Shown here: positions 42,085 to 50,818 of the stretch, piece after piece
How the letters are laid out: the number at the start of each line of letters is the position of its first letter
Numbering within the stretch: the stretch's first letter is position 1
Source: Sphingobacteriales bacterium
GTDB lineage: Bacteria; Bacteroidota; Bacteroidia; Chitinophagales; Chitinophagaceae
Assembly: GCA_016219985.1 (NCBI GenBank)
Contig: JACRJO010000029.1
Coordinates: 186,001 to 250,000 of the forward strand
DNA length: 64,000 nucleotides
Reading direction: 5' to 3'
Program-made: the position numbers and the translations under genes
Notes under the pieces: model-generated
The model's input: the letters and a program-made list of their open reading frames with translations, nothing else
Database searches by the model: none
Told to the model about the DNA's origin: nothing

Positions 42085-42480
42085 TTATTCCTCCCACTTC
42101 AGCGCACCTTTCTTAATGATATATATAAATCCGCACAGGAAGAATCCGACAAACAATAAGACCGCCCAAAAGCCTGCCCATCCGAGATCTTTAAAGTTGA
42201 CCGCATACGGGTAAAAAAAGATCACTTCCACATCAAATAACACAAAGAGAATAGCGGTCAGGAAATACTTGATCGCCATGGGCTGCCGGGCATCCCCATG
42301 GGTTTCGATGCCACTGGTGAAATTCTGGAGCTTGTCCGTAGTTTTTCTTTTGGGACCCAGCCAGTGGGTAACAGCCATCAGGAAAGCCACCAATCCTGCA
42401 GCGAAGGCGATTTGCAAGGCTACCGGCAGATAACTGGCTGCATTAGCATTAGTTGGACCGGTTTGAAGCAGGTAAATCAT
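42085..42480 (-). CDS. nuoA: NADH-quinone oxidoreductase subunit A
   Basis: 131-residue membrane subunit with three helices. The loop motif between helices 1 and 2 contains LQNFTSGIETHGDARQPMAI with the usual conserved acidic residue, and FDVEVIFFYPYAVNF (about 83-97) is the family signature. First gene of the operon; TATTTTTG element 20 nt upstream. ATG 42480. Confidence 0.95.
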   Translation of the reverse strand: MIYLLQTGPTNANAASYLPVALQIAFAAGLVAFLMAVTHWLGPKRKTTDKLQNFTSGIETHGDARQPMAIKYFLTAILFVLFDVEVIFFYPYAVNFKDLGWAGFWAVLLFVGFFLCGFIYIIKKGALKWEE

Positions 42481-42499
42481 AAAAATTTTTACTCCGGCG

Positions 42500-42507
42500 C
42501 AAAAATA
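42500..42507 (-). promoter_or_regulatory. -7 promoter element TATTTTTG of the nuo operon
   Basis: Match to TAnnTTTG on the minus strand, 19 nt before the nuoA ATG at 42480. Confidence 0.6.
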
Positions 42508-42559
42508 AGGCGGCTGCCTGAATTTACCTGAATTAAAATCCGTTCCCGGCCCATAAAAG

Positions 42560-42590
42560 AAAAGCCCCCGCTAAGCAGCAAGGGACTTTT
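42560..42590 (-). terminator. Terminator after the tonB-pstS-TPR genes
   Basis: On the minus strand a 9-bp stem aaaagtccc/ggggctttt (one G-U pair) with a T-rich tail, 21 bp after the TPR-gene stop and before the nuo promoter. Confidence 0.75.
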
Positions 42591-42611
42591 TGTAAAAGAA
42601 GAAAACCGCGT

Positions 42612-44387
42612 TTATTTCTTTACGAGAGATGTCGTGGGTGGCTTAACCTTTGCCTTTGGCAAGCGGGACCCGGCCTTTGCTGCCGCAGCGGGTTTTCCCC
42701 TCGCAGGCTGGTTTCCGGGCCGGGCGGCGGGTGTCTGCGCCTTTTCCAGGATCTCAATATTTTTCTGGAGCGTGGTATTACCCGGATCCAGCGCCAGCAT
42801 TCTGCGCAGGTATTCGAGGGCCTTCACTTTGTCCTTGATAATATTGGCATAGTACTGGGCCAGGTAACCGGCAACTCCGAGGATATTATTCTTGTTCTTC
42901 ACCGTATCCCTTTCCAGGATGGCCAGGTATTTTTCGGCCCAGGGTACAGCGGACCCTTTCTCCATCGTACTATCGATCGCCCGGTGTACATTGTATTCCA
43001 TCATGTACCCGTAAGACTCATCGGGAAATTTATTTACATAAACATCAAAGATGCTGTCTGCTTTGTCGTAGGCCTTTGCCTGGTAAAAAGCAAAGCCGGC
43101 ATCGAAATAGTCACGCTGCCCGGGAGTTTCCTTAAACTTGAGGATAATCAAGCGGAGAAGGCCTTCGCTGTACCGGCTGACACTGTCACCCCGGCCTTTA
43201 AATTTCTCGGCTCCTTTTTTCAGGAAGTCCAATTTCAGGGAGATGGCCGTATCCAGTAAGGCCCCTTCTGTATAATTGCTGAAAATCTCGTCGATCGTCC
43301 CGCCGGTCTTATCCAGGATATCAGCCCTTAACTGGTAATCATAGAGGGTGATATCATCGGGATTCTTTTTAGTAAAGAAGTTATCACTGAATTTTTTGGC
43401 CCCTGCAAAATCACCGTTCTGGAAATGGGCGTCTGCCAGGAGCCGGTACACTTTAGGCTTTGTTTTATCCCCCAGGGCATCCACTACCGACTGGGCGCGG
43501 GTGACGGCACAGGTGAAATCCTTCTGCGCCCAGCAAAGCTGTGCATAGAGAAACTCGTCCTGGATATCTTTTTCAGGGACTTTAGAATCTATATATTTTT
43601 TTAACTGTGTTTCAGCGGCAGCGTATTCAAGGCGAAGGAAATAATAATAGAAAAGCTCATAGTAAGCAGCTGTGAAATTGGCGTCCTTTTGGGTCGCTTC
43701 GGTCAGGTACTGGTAAACCAGCTCCCAGTTTTTCTGGGATTCAAACAGTTTGGCAAGGCGTAAGCTGGCTAAAGCGAAATTAGGATTCAGTTCAAGGGCC
43801 TTTTTATAGTTCCGGAAAGCTTCACCTCCACCTTCACCCGGCTGGTATTTGCGGATAGCATTGCCCAGCAGCACAAAGGTTTCAGCGTTCTTTTCCCCCT
43901 TATCCACGGCAGCCTGCAATTTATCAATCACATATTTAAAATCACCGGTTTTGGCATCGGTATTGGCCCGGGCCACGGCATTCAGGATGTCCACATTATC
44001 CCCTTTCTTCGCAGACCGGGTCATGGTCAGCGCCGTTTCAAACTTCTGGCGAGCGTCATTGGCCTTGTTCTCCAGGAGGTCAACATGTCCCATACCGACC
44101 ATAATCAGCGGGGCGCCGTTGCTGGATTGCATGGCTTTTTCATACAATTGCCGGGTCGTGGCGATACGGGCCGACATGATCTCCTCGCTTTGCAGGTAGG
44201 TCTGACCCAGCCAGTAGACCGCCTCAATATTATTGGGGTTGGCTGCGATCATCTTGTTAAATGCGGAAATCGCACTGTTGTACCGCTCCGCAAAAAGATG
44301 GTTCTTCCCTTCCTGCACTGTCTGGGCGGTAAGGCCGCCCGTACAAAGCATAGCAACTGTTAAGAATGTGATTGTGGTTTTCTTCAT
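42612..44387 (-). CDS. Secreted tetratricopeptide repeat protein
   Basis: 591 residues: signal peptide (MKKTTITFLTVAMLCTGGLTAQ), then TPR-like helical pairs through most of the protein (e.g. NSAISAFNKMIAANPNNIEAVYWLGQTYL, AFRNYKKALELNPNFALASLRLAKLF, DKVKALEYLRRMLALDPGN segments), and a basic, Ala/Pro-rich tail (about 560-591). ATG 44387 is used in place of the GTG at 44399. Last gene after tonB, a small membrane protein and a PstS-like lipoprotein. TPR proteins of this arrangement are common beside Exb/TonB genes in Bacteroidota, but the role is not established here; scaffold is the likely function. Confidence 0.82.
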   Translation of the reverse strand: MKKTTITFLTVAMLCTGGLTAQTVQEGKNHLFAERYNSAISAFNKMIAANPNNIEAVYWLGQTYLQSEEIMSARIATTRQLYEKAMQSSNGAPLIMVGMGHVDLLENKANDARQKFETALTMTRSAKKGDNVDILNAVARANTDAKTGDFKYVIDKLQAAVDKGEKNAETFVLLGNAIRKYQPGEGGGEAFRNYKKALELNPNFALASLRLAKLFESQKNWELVYQYLTEATQKDANFTAAYYELFYYYFLRLEYAAAETQLKKYIDSKVPEKDIQDEFLYAQLCWAQKDFTCAVTRAQSVVDALGDKTKPKVYRLLADAHFQNGDFAGAKKFSDNFFTKKNPDDITLYDYQLRADILDKTGGTIDEIFSNYTEGALLDTAISLKLDFLKKGAEKFKGRGDSVSRYSEGLLRLIILKFKETPGQRDYFDAGFAFYQAKAYDKADSIFDVYVNKFPDESYGYMMEYNVHRAIDSTMEKGSAVPWAEKYLAILERDTVKNKNNILGVAGYLAQYYANIIKDKVKALEYLRRMLALDPGNTTLQKNIEILEKAQTPAARPGNQPARGKPAAAAKAGSRLPKAKVKPPTTSLVKK

Positions 44388-44429
44388 TTTACTGTTCACG
44401 TTTAAAAGTTGTAAATATAACTTATTTGT

Positions 44430-45362
44430 CTACTCATTCAATTTAACCGGCCGGATCGACAGATTTTTGAACGAAGGCGCCAGGTAGGCTCTTTTAAAAA
44501 TGATCTGCCCGATTTCCCCGCTCATAAAATTCGCAAACCCTGTTCCCAGTCCCCGGTAGTTTTCCTTCAGGATATAAACCAAATCCCGTACCATCGGGTA
44601 CTTTCTGATATAAATATAAGCCTGGTATGCTTTTACGTAATTTCCCGGTATATCCGCGCTCTCTAACCTGGCTACTTTTACCTTTTTCAAAAAACTCAGT
44701 TGTTCCGGATCTTCCCGGTTCCCGATCCAGCTCACCCCGATAAAGCCAATTACCCCCGGATGATCTGCCACATAATTGATCACCCCCTCACTGCTCCGGG
44801 CCGCCATGGCTTTGGGGGTTAGTGAACCACCCCTTAATACTGAATCGATGATAAAACGTACCGTACTGGTTGCTTTTACCCCGTCAAATACCGGAATTAA
44901 ATTTTTCTTAAATGTTCCGGTAAGTATTTGTTTTATATCATTCATTGTTAAGAGCGTATCCGGGGAATCGGGATGCACAATGACGGAGACCCCATCCCGG
45001 GCAATCACCATACTCCGGGCTTCCTTTCTCAGGGAATCCGCGATCAGTTCTTTTTCTTCCAGGGAAGGCCTCCGTGTCACGATCAGCATCCGGACACTGT
45101 CCACCAGCATATCCCTGATACAATCGGCCTCCGGTTTATAATCCACCAGGATATGCGTACCCGGGTGATTGGATTCATAGACCTGCACCTGTTCGTCAAT
45201 CACCGGTTTAAAACTTTCATCGGCGCTTACATGGATGGTACCGCGGTTCCGGGTATCGGGTAATTCATTTTCCCGGGCTTCGTATGATTTGCAGCCTATC
45301 CCCGAAACGGTCATCCAGGTCAGCAGGGTGATCAGCCTTATCCTCTTGCTATAAACGGTCAT
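44430..45362 (-). CDS. PstS-like phosphate-binding lipoprotein
   Basis: 310 residues; lipoprotein signal with lipobox SGIGC (Cys about 24), so anchored in a membrane of the periplasm. The rest is a PstS-type periplasmic binding fold: IHVSADESFKPVIDEQVQVYE at the start, then SDAGVINYVADHPGVIGFIGVSW-like segment (here RSSEGVINYVADHPGVIGFI). No pstC, pstA or pstB is adjacent. The ATG at 45362 overlaps the preceding stop by one base (TGATG), implying translational coupling. It may bind phosphate or another oxyanion and serve the neighbouring TonB; inference. Confidence 0.8.
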   Translation of the reverse strand: MTVYSKRIRLITLLTWMTVSGIGCKSYEARENELPDTRNRGTIHVSADESFKPVIDEQVQVYESNHPGTHILVDYKPEADCIRDMLVDSVRMLIVTRRPSLEEKELIADSLRKEARSMVIARDGVSVIVHPDSPDTLLTMNDIKQILTGTFKKNLIPVFDGVKATSTVRFIIDSVLRGGSLTPKAMAARSSEGVINYVADHPGVIGFIGVSWIGNREDPEQLSFLKKVKVARLESADIPGNYVKAYQAYIYIRKYPMVRDLVYILKENYRGLGTGFANFMSGEIGQIIFKRAYLAPSFKNLSIRPVKLNE

Positions 45363-45607
45363 CAGAAGTAATTTTTCTTGTATCCCCTGTAGATTCTCCA
45401 GCTGCCATACAGGACGGAAAAACTGCCAAATAGATATTCCAGGGTATCGGGTTTGCCCAGTCGTTCATTGATCGCCGTCCCGCCCACCTGCTCCCGCAAT
45501 AAAAAGAACAGGCCCATCAGCAGGATGAATACACCCATCCCATAATCCTTCAGGGACCTCATCCCCGACACCTGTTTCCGCTTTTTTCTTTCGTAATCTT
45601 CAAACAT
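45362..45607 (-). CDS. Small membrane protein between tonB and pstS-like gene
   Basis: 81 residues from ATG 45607 (the frame extends to a TTG at 45679, rejected). Basic N-terminus (MFEDYERKKRKQ), a hydrophobic helix (GVFILLMGLFFLLREQ, about 24-40), a second weaker hydrophobic stretch (LEYLFGSFSVLYGSWRIYRG, about 56-75). I do not recognise the family. Its stop overlaps the start of the PstS-like gene, so both are translated together. Confidence 0.65.
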   Translation of the reverse strand: MFEDYERKKRKQVSGMRSLKDYGMGVFILLMGLFFLLREQVGGTAINERLGKPDTLEYLFGSFSVLYGSWRIYRGYKKNYF

Positions 45608-45694
45608 TTTCCGTTTATTAAAACCCCTCAAAAACCATCCCTGGCCTTCTTTTGAAACCAGGGACGGGGGGCGGAGCAAATTAGATAAATTTTA

Positions 45695-46507
45695 TTATTC
45701 TGAACCCACAAATGTTACAGGTAATACATAGTTAACCGGTACATTAATACCGTTTTGCAGGGCCGGTATCCACCTTGGCATCTTCCGGCAAACCCTAACT
45801 ACTTCACCATCAAAATCCTCCCCGGCACTGCCAATGACTTCAAAGGCATTCACCTCTCCGTCTTTGTCCACTTTGAACCGGACCCGGACCGTTTTCACTT
45901 CGCCCAATTCCAGGTTCTCCGGTGAAACCAGGTTCCGCGCCAGGAATTTTCTCAGCGCTTCAGGACCACCGGGAAATTCAGGGCTTCTTTCCTGTGCAGT
46001 AAAATCAGCTTGCCTGGCTTCCGGAACGGGGTTCCCGGTTCCGGGTCCGGGTTGCGGGGCAAGCACAACAGTGCCATCTGCCTTTTTTCCATCGGTGTTT
46101 TTATCTCCCACCTGCTTCCCGTCCAGATCGTCCTGGGATGCTACCGTGGTTTTCACTTCTTTTTCAATTTTGATATGGCTGATATATTTGACCGTGGCGA
46201 TTTTCTCCGCAGGCTTTTGCTTTTCCACTTCCTTTGGCTTCTCGGGCACCGGCAGTTTTTCTTTTGGCAGTTCCACCTGGCGGATGATCATTCCTTCCTG
46301 TTTTCCCGGCCCGGCCGGAGCCGCATTGTTATGGCCCCTGGCCATACCGAGGATGGCAAGCAGGAGCATTAATGACATCCCGGCGCCCAGTGCAGACAAC
46401 AGGCGCGTATTATATCCTTTTCGCAATGCATAAGCCCCATAGGCTTTGTTGCGGTGCTCGAAGAGAATATCATCGAGACTGGCGGTAAGAAGGGTATTGT
46501 TTGTCAT
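45695..46507 (-). CDS. tonB: Energy transducer TonB (second copy)
   Basis: 270 residues. Shares with the other TonB the N-terminal HRNKAYGAYALRKGYNTR motif (about 17-34), a membrane helix (about 36-55), a charged Lys/Pro/Glu linker (about 75-130) and a C-terminal TonB domain (about 175-270: GGPEALRKFLARNLVSP, VRVRFKVDKDGEVNAFEV, PALQNGINVPVNYVLPVTF). ATG 46507 matches the paralogue start; the frame also offers ATG 46645, which would add 46 residues. No exbB/exbD here, so it probably uses those encoded at 23.7-25.9 kb. Serves an unknown receptor. Confidence 0.88.
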   Translation of the reverse strand: MTNNTLLTASLDDILFEHRNKAYGAYALRKGYNTRLLSALGAGMSLMLLLAILGMARGHNNAAPAGPGKQEGMIIRQVELPKEKLPVPEKPKEVEKQKPAEKIATVKYISHIKIEKEVKTTVASQDDLDGKQVGDKNTDGKKADGTVVLAPQPGPGTGNPVPEARQADFTAQERSPEFPGGPEALRKFLARNLVSPENLELGEVKTVRVRFKVDKDGEVNAFEVIGSAGEDFDGEVVRVCRKMPRWIPALQNGINVPVNYVLPVTFVGSE

Positions 46508-46662
46508 GGTTGTGTGTTTGCTATTTAGATGCCCCTCACCATTGAAATCCATAACAGGAACAGTCGTTTGCCTGTCACTAATGACCGGCAGGGTTTCTTT
46601 TAACGGTTCTTTAGCGGGCGCATTATTACCGTGTATTTCATACATAGCTCCCCCTGCCTGAT

Positions 46663-46670
46663 TATATTTG
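46663..46670 (+). promoter_or_regulatory. -7 promoter element TATATTTG of the LMW phosphatase
   Basis: Match to TAnnTTTG, only 4 nt before the ATG at 46675; a leaderless mRNA is expected. Confidence 0.6.
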
Positions 46671-46674
46671 CAGC

Positions 46675-47151
46675 ATGAAAATCCTGATGGTATGTCTCGG
46701 GAATATCTGCCGCAGCCCGCTGGCGGAAGGAATCCTGCAGGACAAGGCTTTCAAAGCCGGGCTGAACTGGAGTGTGGAGAGTGCCGGCACCAACGGGTAT
46801 CATACAGGAGAGCCGCCGCACCCGCTTTCACAAAAAATAGCCCGGGCCAATGGTATTGATATCAGCCGGCAACGGTCCAGGCGGTTTAAAGCGGACGATT
46901 TTGAAGTCTATGACAGGATCTATGCACTGGCAGGTGATGTGATGGAGGAAATGCAGTATATCGCCCGGAAATCCTTTGACCCGTCCAAAGCCGTGTTGCT
47001 GATGAATGAACTGCACCCGGGGAAAGACCTGGATGTGCCCGACCCCTGGTCCGGACCCGAACAGGGCTACCAGGAAGTCTTTAAACTGATTGATGACGCC
47101 TGTGAAGAGATCATCAGGAAGTACGGGAGAAGCCCGCAAAATTTTCAATAA
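46675..47151 (+). CDS. Low molecular weight protein-tyrosine phosphatase
   Basis: 158-residue cytosolic phosphatase. P-loop VCLGNICRSP with catalytic Cys7 and Arg13, and the general-acid region VPDPWSGPEQGYQEVF (about 121-136), where many relatives have DPYYG. Divergently transcribed from tonB. Promoter element 4 nt upstream. Followed by hisS 36 bp later on the same strand. Substrate unknown; such enzymes often act on bacterial tyrosine kinases of polysaccharide export. Confidence 0.92.
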   Translation: MKILMVCLGNICRSPLAEGILQDKAFKAGLNWSVESAGTNGYHTGEPPHPLSQKIARANGIDISRQRSRRFKADDFEVYDRIYALAGDVMEEMQYIARKSFDPSKAVLLMNELHPGKDLDVPDPWSGPEQGYQEVFKLIDDACEEIIRKYGRSPQNFQ

Positions 47152-47156
47152 TAAAC

Positions 47157-47178
47157 TCCAATGAGCGTGCTCATTGGA
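47157..47178. promoter_or_regulatory. Palindrome directly upstream of hisS
   Basis: Arms tccaatgagc and gctcattgga separated by 2 nt, ending 9 bp before the hisS ATG at 47188. Could be an operator or an RNA hairpin controlling HisRS; no protein is indicated. It contains the alternative ATG 47161. Confidence 0.55.
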
Positions 47179-47187
47179 CTAACAAAT

Positions 47188-48555
47188 ATGGCCAAACCAA
47201 CAATACCCCAGGGAACACGCGATTTCGGACCGGAGGTGGTGCGTAAGCGTACCTATATTCTGAATACGATCAGATCTGTTTTTGAACTCTACGGATTTCA
47301 GCCGCTGGAAACACCCGCGATGGAAAACCTGGATACCCTGATGGGGAAATACGGGGAGGAAGGCGATAAACTGATTTTTAAGATCCTGAATAACGGACTG
47401 GACAACCCCGAAAAAGAAAAACAGGTCCGGGAGGAATTTGAAAAAGTATTGCAGGGAAAAAATACAAAGGGGATCACGGAACGGGCATTGAAGTACGACC
47501 TCACCATTCCCTTTGCCCGTTATGTGGCGATGAATCACCCGCAACTGGTTTTCCCTTTTAAACGTTACCAGGTGCAGCCGGTATGGCGGGCCGACCGGCC
47601 ACAGAAAGGCCGTTACCGTGAATTTTACCAGTGCGACGCGGATGTCGTGGGCAGTCACTCTTTATTCAATGAAGTGGAACTGGCCGCCATCTATCATGAA
47701 GTTTTCACCCGGCTTGGCTTAACGGGATATGAACTCCGGATCAACAGCCGTAAAGTACTGGCTGCACTGGCAGAGAGCTGCGGTGGCGCAGATAACATGA
47801 CCGATATTACGGTAGCTATTGACAAGCTCGACAAGATCGGACTGGAAAAAGTAAAAGAAGAACTGGTCTCCCGCGGTTTATCCAATGACCAGGTCAGTAT
47901 CATTGAAAAATACCTGAACATTTCGGGAACCAACGAAGAGATACTTTCTTCCCTGACAGCACTCATTGGCTATTCCGCAGATGGTGAGAAAGGCATCTCC
48001 GAACTGAGTTATCTAAGCTCGCAGCTCGCAACTCATAACTCGCAACTAAAACTGGATCCCGCTTTAGCCAGGGGCCTAAATTACTACACCGGCATCATCT
48101 TCGAAGCCAAAGCTCCTGCCGGGGTGAAAATGGGCAGCATCGGTGGCGGCGGCCGGTATGATGATCTCACCGGTTTATTCGGCGTACCCGGTATTCCGGG
48201 GGTGGGCATTTCTTTCGGCGTGGACCGTATTTATGATGTGCTGGAAGAACTGCAGCTCTTCCCGGCTGATGTGCAGGTGGGCACCCGGGTCCTGTTCTTC
48301 AACCTCGGGGAAGCGGAAAGCCAAAAATCCTTTGAGCTCCTGCAGCAATTAAGGCAGCGGGGCATCCGGGGGGAACTGTATCACGAAAACGCAAAATTCG
48401 ACAGGCAATTCAAATACGCCGAAAAAAAGAACATTCCTTTTGTGGTGATCCTTGGGGAAAAAGAACTGGCGGCGCAAACCTGTAATATTAAAGAGCTGGC
48501 AACCGGTCAGCAGCAATCCGTTTCATTTACTGATTTAATACGCCATAATTTCTGA
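47188..48555 (+). CDS. hisS: Histidyl-tRNA synthetase
   Basis: Class II aminoacyl-tRNA synthetase, 455 residues from ATG 47188 (MAKPTIPQGTRDFGP); the ATG at 47161 lies within a palindrome and is disfavoured. Motif 2 region RYQVQPVWRADRPQKGRYREFYQCDAD and the His-binding LDPALARGLNYYTGIIFE and GGGGRYDDL motifs are present; the C-terminal anticodon-binding domain starts near 370. An in-frame, word-like repeat (48017-48047) encodes part of residues 275-288 (YLSSQLATHNSQLK) just before the LDPALARG motif, on the synthetase core. Otherwise intact. Confidence 0.94.
   Translation: MAKPTIPQGTRDFGPEVVRKRTYILNTIRSVFELYGFQPLETPAMENLDTLMGKYGEEGDKLIFKILNNGLDNPEKEKQVREEFEKVLQGKNTKGITERALKYDLTIPFARYVAMNHPQLVFPFKRYQVQPVWRADRPQKGRYREFYQCDADVVGSHSLFNEVELAAIYHEVFTRLGLTGYELRINSRKVLAALAESCGGADNMTDITVAIDKLDKIGLEKVKEELVSRGLSNDQVSIIEKYLNISGTNEEILSSLTALIGYSADGEKGISELSYLSSQLATHNSQLKLDPALARGLNYYTGIIFEAKAPAGVKMGSIGGGGRYDDLTGLFGVPGIPGVGISFGVDRIYDVLEELQLFPADVQVGTRVLFFNLGEAESQKSFELLQQLRQRGIRGELYHENAKFDRQFKYAEKKNIPFVVILGEKELAAQTCNIKELATGQQQSVSFTDLIRHNF
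48017..48047 (+). repeat. agctcgcagct-type word repeat inside hisS
   Basis: 31 nt in the coding frame. Matches the reverse complement of the intergenic repeat 6514-6544 at 26 of 31 positions. Translates to part of YLSSQLATHNSQLK. Confidence 0.75.
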
Positions 48556-48557
48556 TC

Positions 48558-50342
48558 ATGAAACTAAAACACCTTATCCTCACCCTTTCCGTATTTATTT
48601 GCGGAGCGGCTGGTTATGCCCAGAACAGTACCCTTTTAAAATATCTTCCGGCCCGCTGCAACAGCGTCACCAGCTTTAACCTGCTGAATATTGTCAGTAA
48701 GATCCCCGGCGAAACATTCCGGCAGAGCAACTTCTACCTGGAAATGATGAAAAATGACAAAGGCGATTTGCGCAATTTCCTGGCAGATCCCGCTGCAACG
48801 GGGATCGATTTTAACGCGGGTTTTATTTTTTGCGCGAACAGTACCGGTGAAGAAAATAACAGCCCGGTTCTGTATGGTCTGCTGAAAGACGAAACTTTAT
48901 TTTCCGCCCTGGTAAAAAAAATGCAGAAAGGGGAAGAAGCCATACAGGTATTTGGTACCAACCGGCTGGTTTTGCCCAAAAAAATGGGGCCTGCACTGGC
49001 CTGGAACGATGAGGTATTTATTATTACCGCCAGTTCCGGCAAAAAGGAAATGAATAAACTCTTCAGTGATACTACCGATACCCGCGAATTCATGGTAAAA
49101 ATGGAAGAGCTGACTAACCGGATGAACCGGCAGCTCCGGAACCAGTGTTTTGAACTCCTTACCCCAAAAACGGATGAAAATGCATTCCATTCAGCCATAT
49201 TCAGCAGCCTGGTGACCGAACCCGGGGATATTAAGATCTGGAACAGCGGGGTCACCAGGTCCACTGAAGCGTTAAAACAATTACCGCCCTTCCTGACGCA
49301 ATTTTTATCCCGTATGCAAACGGCAAACGGGACTGAACGGACCAGCATTATAAACTTTGAAGCCGGCAAGATCGCCGGTAACTTCCGGAGTTATGCCGGC
49401 AGTGAACTGGCCTCCGTTTACCAGCAATTCCCGGATGTTGAATTGCCGGCCGGCCTGGTTCAGCGTTTACCGGAAGGCAAAATACTGGCCCTGATGATGA
49501 CGGCTATCAACCCCGAAAAGGGCAAAGCCATTAAGCAGGTAAATGGTATGAACGAGCTGATAGATACCCTTACCCGTTACCTGAAAGTGGACCTGAACCA
49601 GTTGTATGATGCCTTTGGGAACAAAGCCCTGCTGGCGGTAATGGAAGTTCCCGCCAAAGCAGAAAACACGGAAAAAAAGAAAAAGCCCCTCGAAAATATC
49701 AGCTTCCTTTTCGCCATGCCGGTAAAAGATAAAGCCGCCCTGCTCAAACTGAAAGCAACGGTGGGCGGGCTGATTGACTCACTCAGCAAAACAGAAAAGC
49801 TGCAAAAATTATGGAGTGAAATGAAACCGGTCATGCGCTTTAATGACAGCCTTTGTGTATTTTCTCTTTCCGCTGATATGGCTGATGCCTTCCTCAGCAA
49901 TCCTGGCAGTGGTCCCCTCCCCTCCTGGTTTCCTGCCGGCCGGCAAATCCCTTTTTGGATGAATATCAACATCCGCGAAATCGCAAACCTGACCTTAGCT
50001 AAAAAAACCAACAGCAAAGATCAGCCCATGAAACAGGCACTCGGAGCCTTTGACCAACTGGTTTTTTCCGGTGGCAATTATGCCAACGGCAGCCTGAACA
50101 GCCGGATGGAATTCCGTTTCAGCGACCCGGATAAAAATGCAATGCTGCAATTATTCGAATTGATTAACACGATGGCCGGGCAACAGGAAAAAAAGAAACA
50201 GGCTGAAACGCTGAAACCCGTTCCGGATGAAGGCGAAAAGATGGGAGAAGTAATAGTTGAAGAAGCTCCGAAGAAAGCCGCGGAACCTCCATCCCCGCCG
50301 CCTGCTAAAAAGCCGGTAAAGGGCATAAAAACAAAAGGATAA
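48558..50342 (+). CDS. Secreted protein, DUF4836-like, unknown function
   Basis: 594 residues with a signal peptide (MKLKHLILTLSVFICGAAGYAQ). The body resembles DUF4836 proteins of Bacteroidota: LLKYLPARCNSVTSFNLLNIVSKIPG at the start and FDQLVFSGGNYANGSLNSRMEFRF near 495. The C-terminal 60 residues are Lys/Glu/Pro-rich. Starts 2 bp after hisS, so likely cotranscribed. A strong terminator follows. Family function unknown; identification moderate. Confidence 0.65.
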   Translation: MKLKHLILTLSVFICGAAGYAQNSTLLKYLPARCNSVTSFNLLNIVSKIPGETFRQSNFYLEMMKNDKGDLRNFLADPAATGIDFNAGFIFCANSTGEENNSPVLYGLLKDETLFSALVKKMQKGEEAIQVFGTNRLVLPKKMGPALAWNDEVFIITASSGKKEMNKLFSDTTDTREFMVKMEELTNRMNRQLRNQCFELLTPKTDENAFHSAIFSSLVTEPGDIKIWNSGVTRSTEALKQLPPFLTQFLSRMQTANGTERTSIINFEAGKIAGNFRSYAGSELASVYQQFPDVELPAGLVQRLPEGKILALMMTAINPEKGKAIKQVNGMNELIDTLTRYLKVDLNQLYDAFGNKALLAVMEVPAKAENTEKKKKPLENISFLFAMPVKDKAALLKLKATVGGLIDSLSKTEKLQKLWSEMKPVMRFNDSLCVFSLSADMADAFLSNPGSGPLPSWFPAGRQIPFWMNINIREIANLTLAKKTNSKDQPMKQALGAFDQLVFSGGNYANGSLNSRMEFRFSDPDKNAMLQLFELINTMAGQQEKKKQAETLKPVPDEGEKMGEVIVEEAPKKAAEPPSPPPAKKPVKGIKTKG

Positions 50343-50346
50343 AGTA

Positions 50347-50390
50347 AAAGGGCTGTACCGGGAAGGATACAGCCCTTTCACTTTATTGAA
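50347..50390. terminator. Bidirectional terminator between convergent genes
   Basis: Perfect 11-bp stem aaagggctgta/tacagcccttt with a 10-nt loop, with T-rich sequence on either side, between stops at 50342 (plus) and 50398 (minus). Confidence 0.85.
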
Positions 50391-50397
50391 CCGGCCT

Positions 50398-50775
50398 TTA
50401 TAAAGAAAGCTGTTCTTTTTTTCGCAGCCAGAGCCCGGTATTAGCATCCTCTGACTTTGTTCCTTCCATATTGATATCCTGCACCTGGATCTGCACCCCG
50501 TTTACCTTTCCTTCCGGGTTGCGTTTAAAAGTAGCCGTACCGGCATAAGCCACTACCTCAAACACATCTTTCGTATCGGTCTTTTTTAATTCCGAATTTC
50601 CCGCAGCGGAGGTAGCCGTAAGGATATTGTTCTCCAGGGTCACCCCGATCTCCCTTACCGGGCTGCCTTCGGGGAAAACATATTTACCCGTGTATTGCTG
50701 CAAGAGGCTGTCTGTCTGGGCAGGCAGGGCGCTGAAACTGAAGATAACTAATAAGGAAAGCACTAATTTTTTCAT
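50398..50775 (-). CDS. Small secreted protein, DUF3471-like
   Basis: 125 residues from ATG 50775: signal peptide (MKKLVLSLLVIFSFSALPAQ), then a beta-rich domain beginning DSLLQQYTGKYVFPEGSPVREIGVTLENNILTA, as in DUF3471, which usually caps beta-lactamase/serine-hydrolase proteins. Here it is alone without a hydrolase domain. The frame extends to 50850 but this would cover the thiolase end and lack a signal peptide. Tail-to-tail with the DUF4836-like gene. Confidence 0.65.
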   Translation of the reverse strand: MKKLVLSLLVIFSFSALPAQTDSLLQQYTGKYVFPEGSPVREIGVTLENNILTATSAAGNSELKKTDTKDVFEVVAYAGTATFKRNPEGKVNGVQIQVQDINMEGTKSEDANTGLWLRKKEQLSL

Positions 50776-50818
50776 ACCCTTGGTTTTTAATTTCCCAAAC
50801 CTACAAAAATCAGCCTGT

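Noticed and set aside
42560..42590. Attenuator for the nuo operon
   Set aside because: The hairpin lies upstream of the nuo promoter and matches termination of the TPR gene transcript better.
46508..46645. 46-residue N-terminal extension of the second TonB
   Set aside because: The paralogue begins at the equivalent of ATG 46507, and the region is needed for divergent promoters; not fully excluded.
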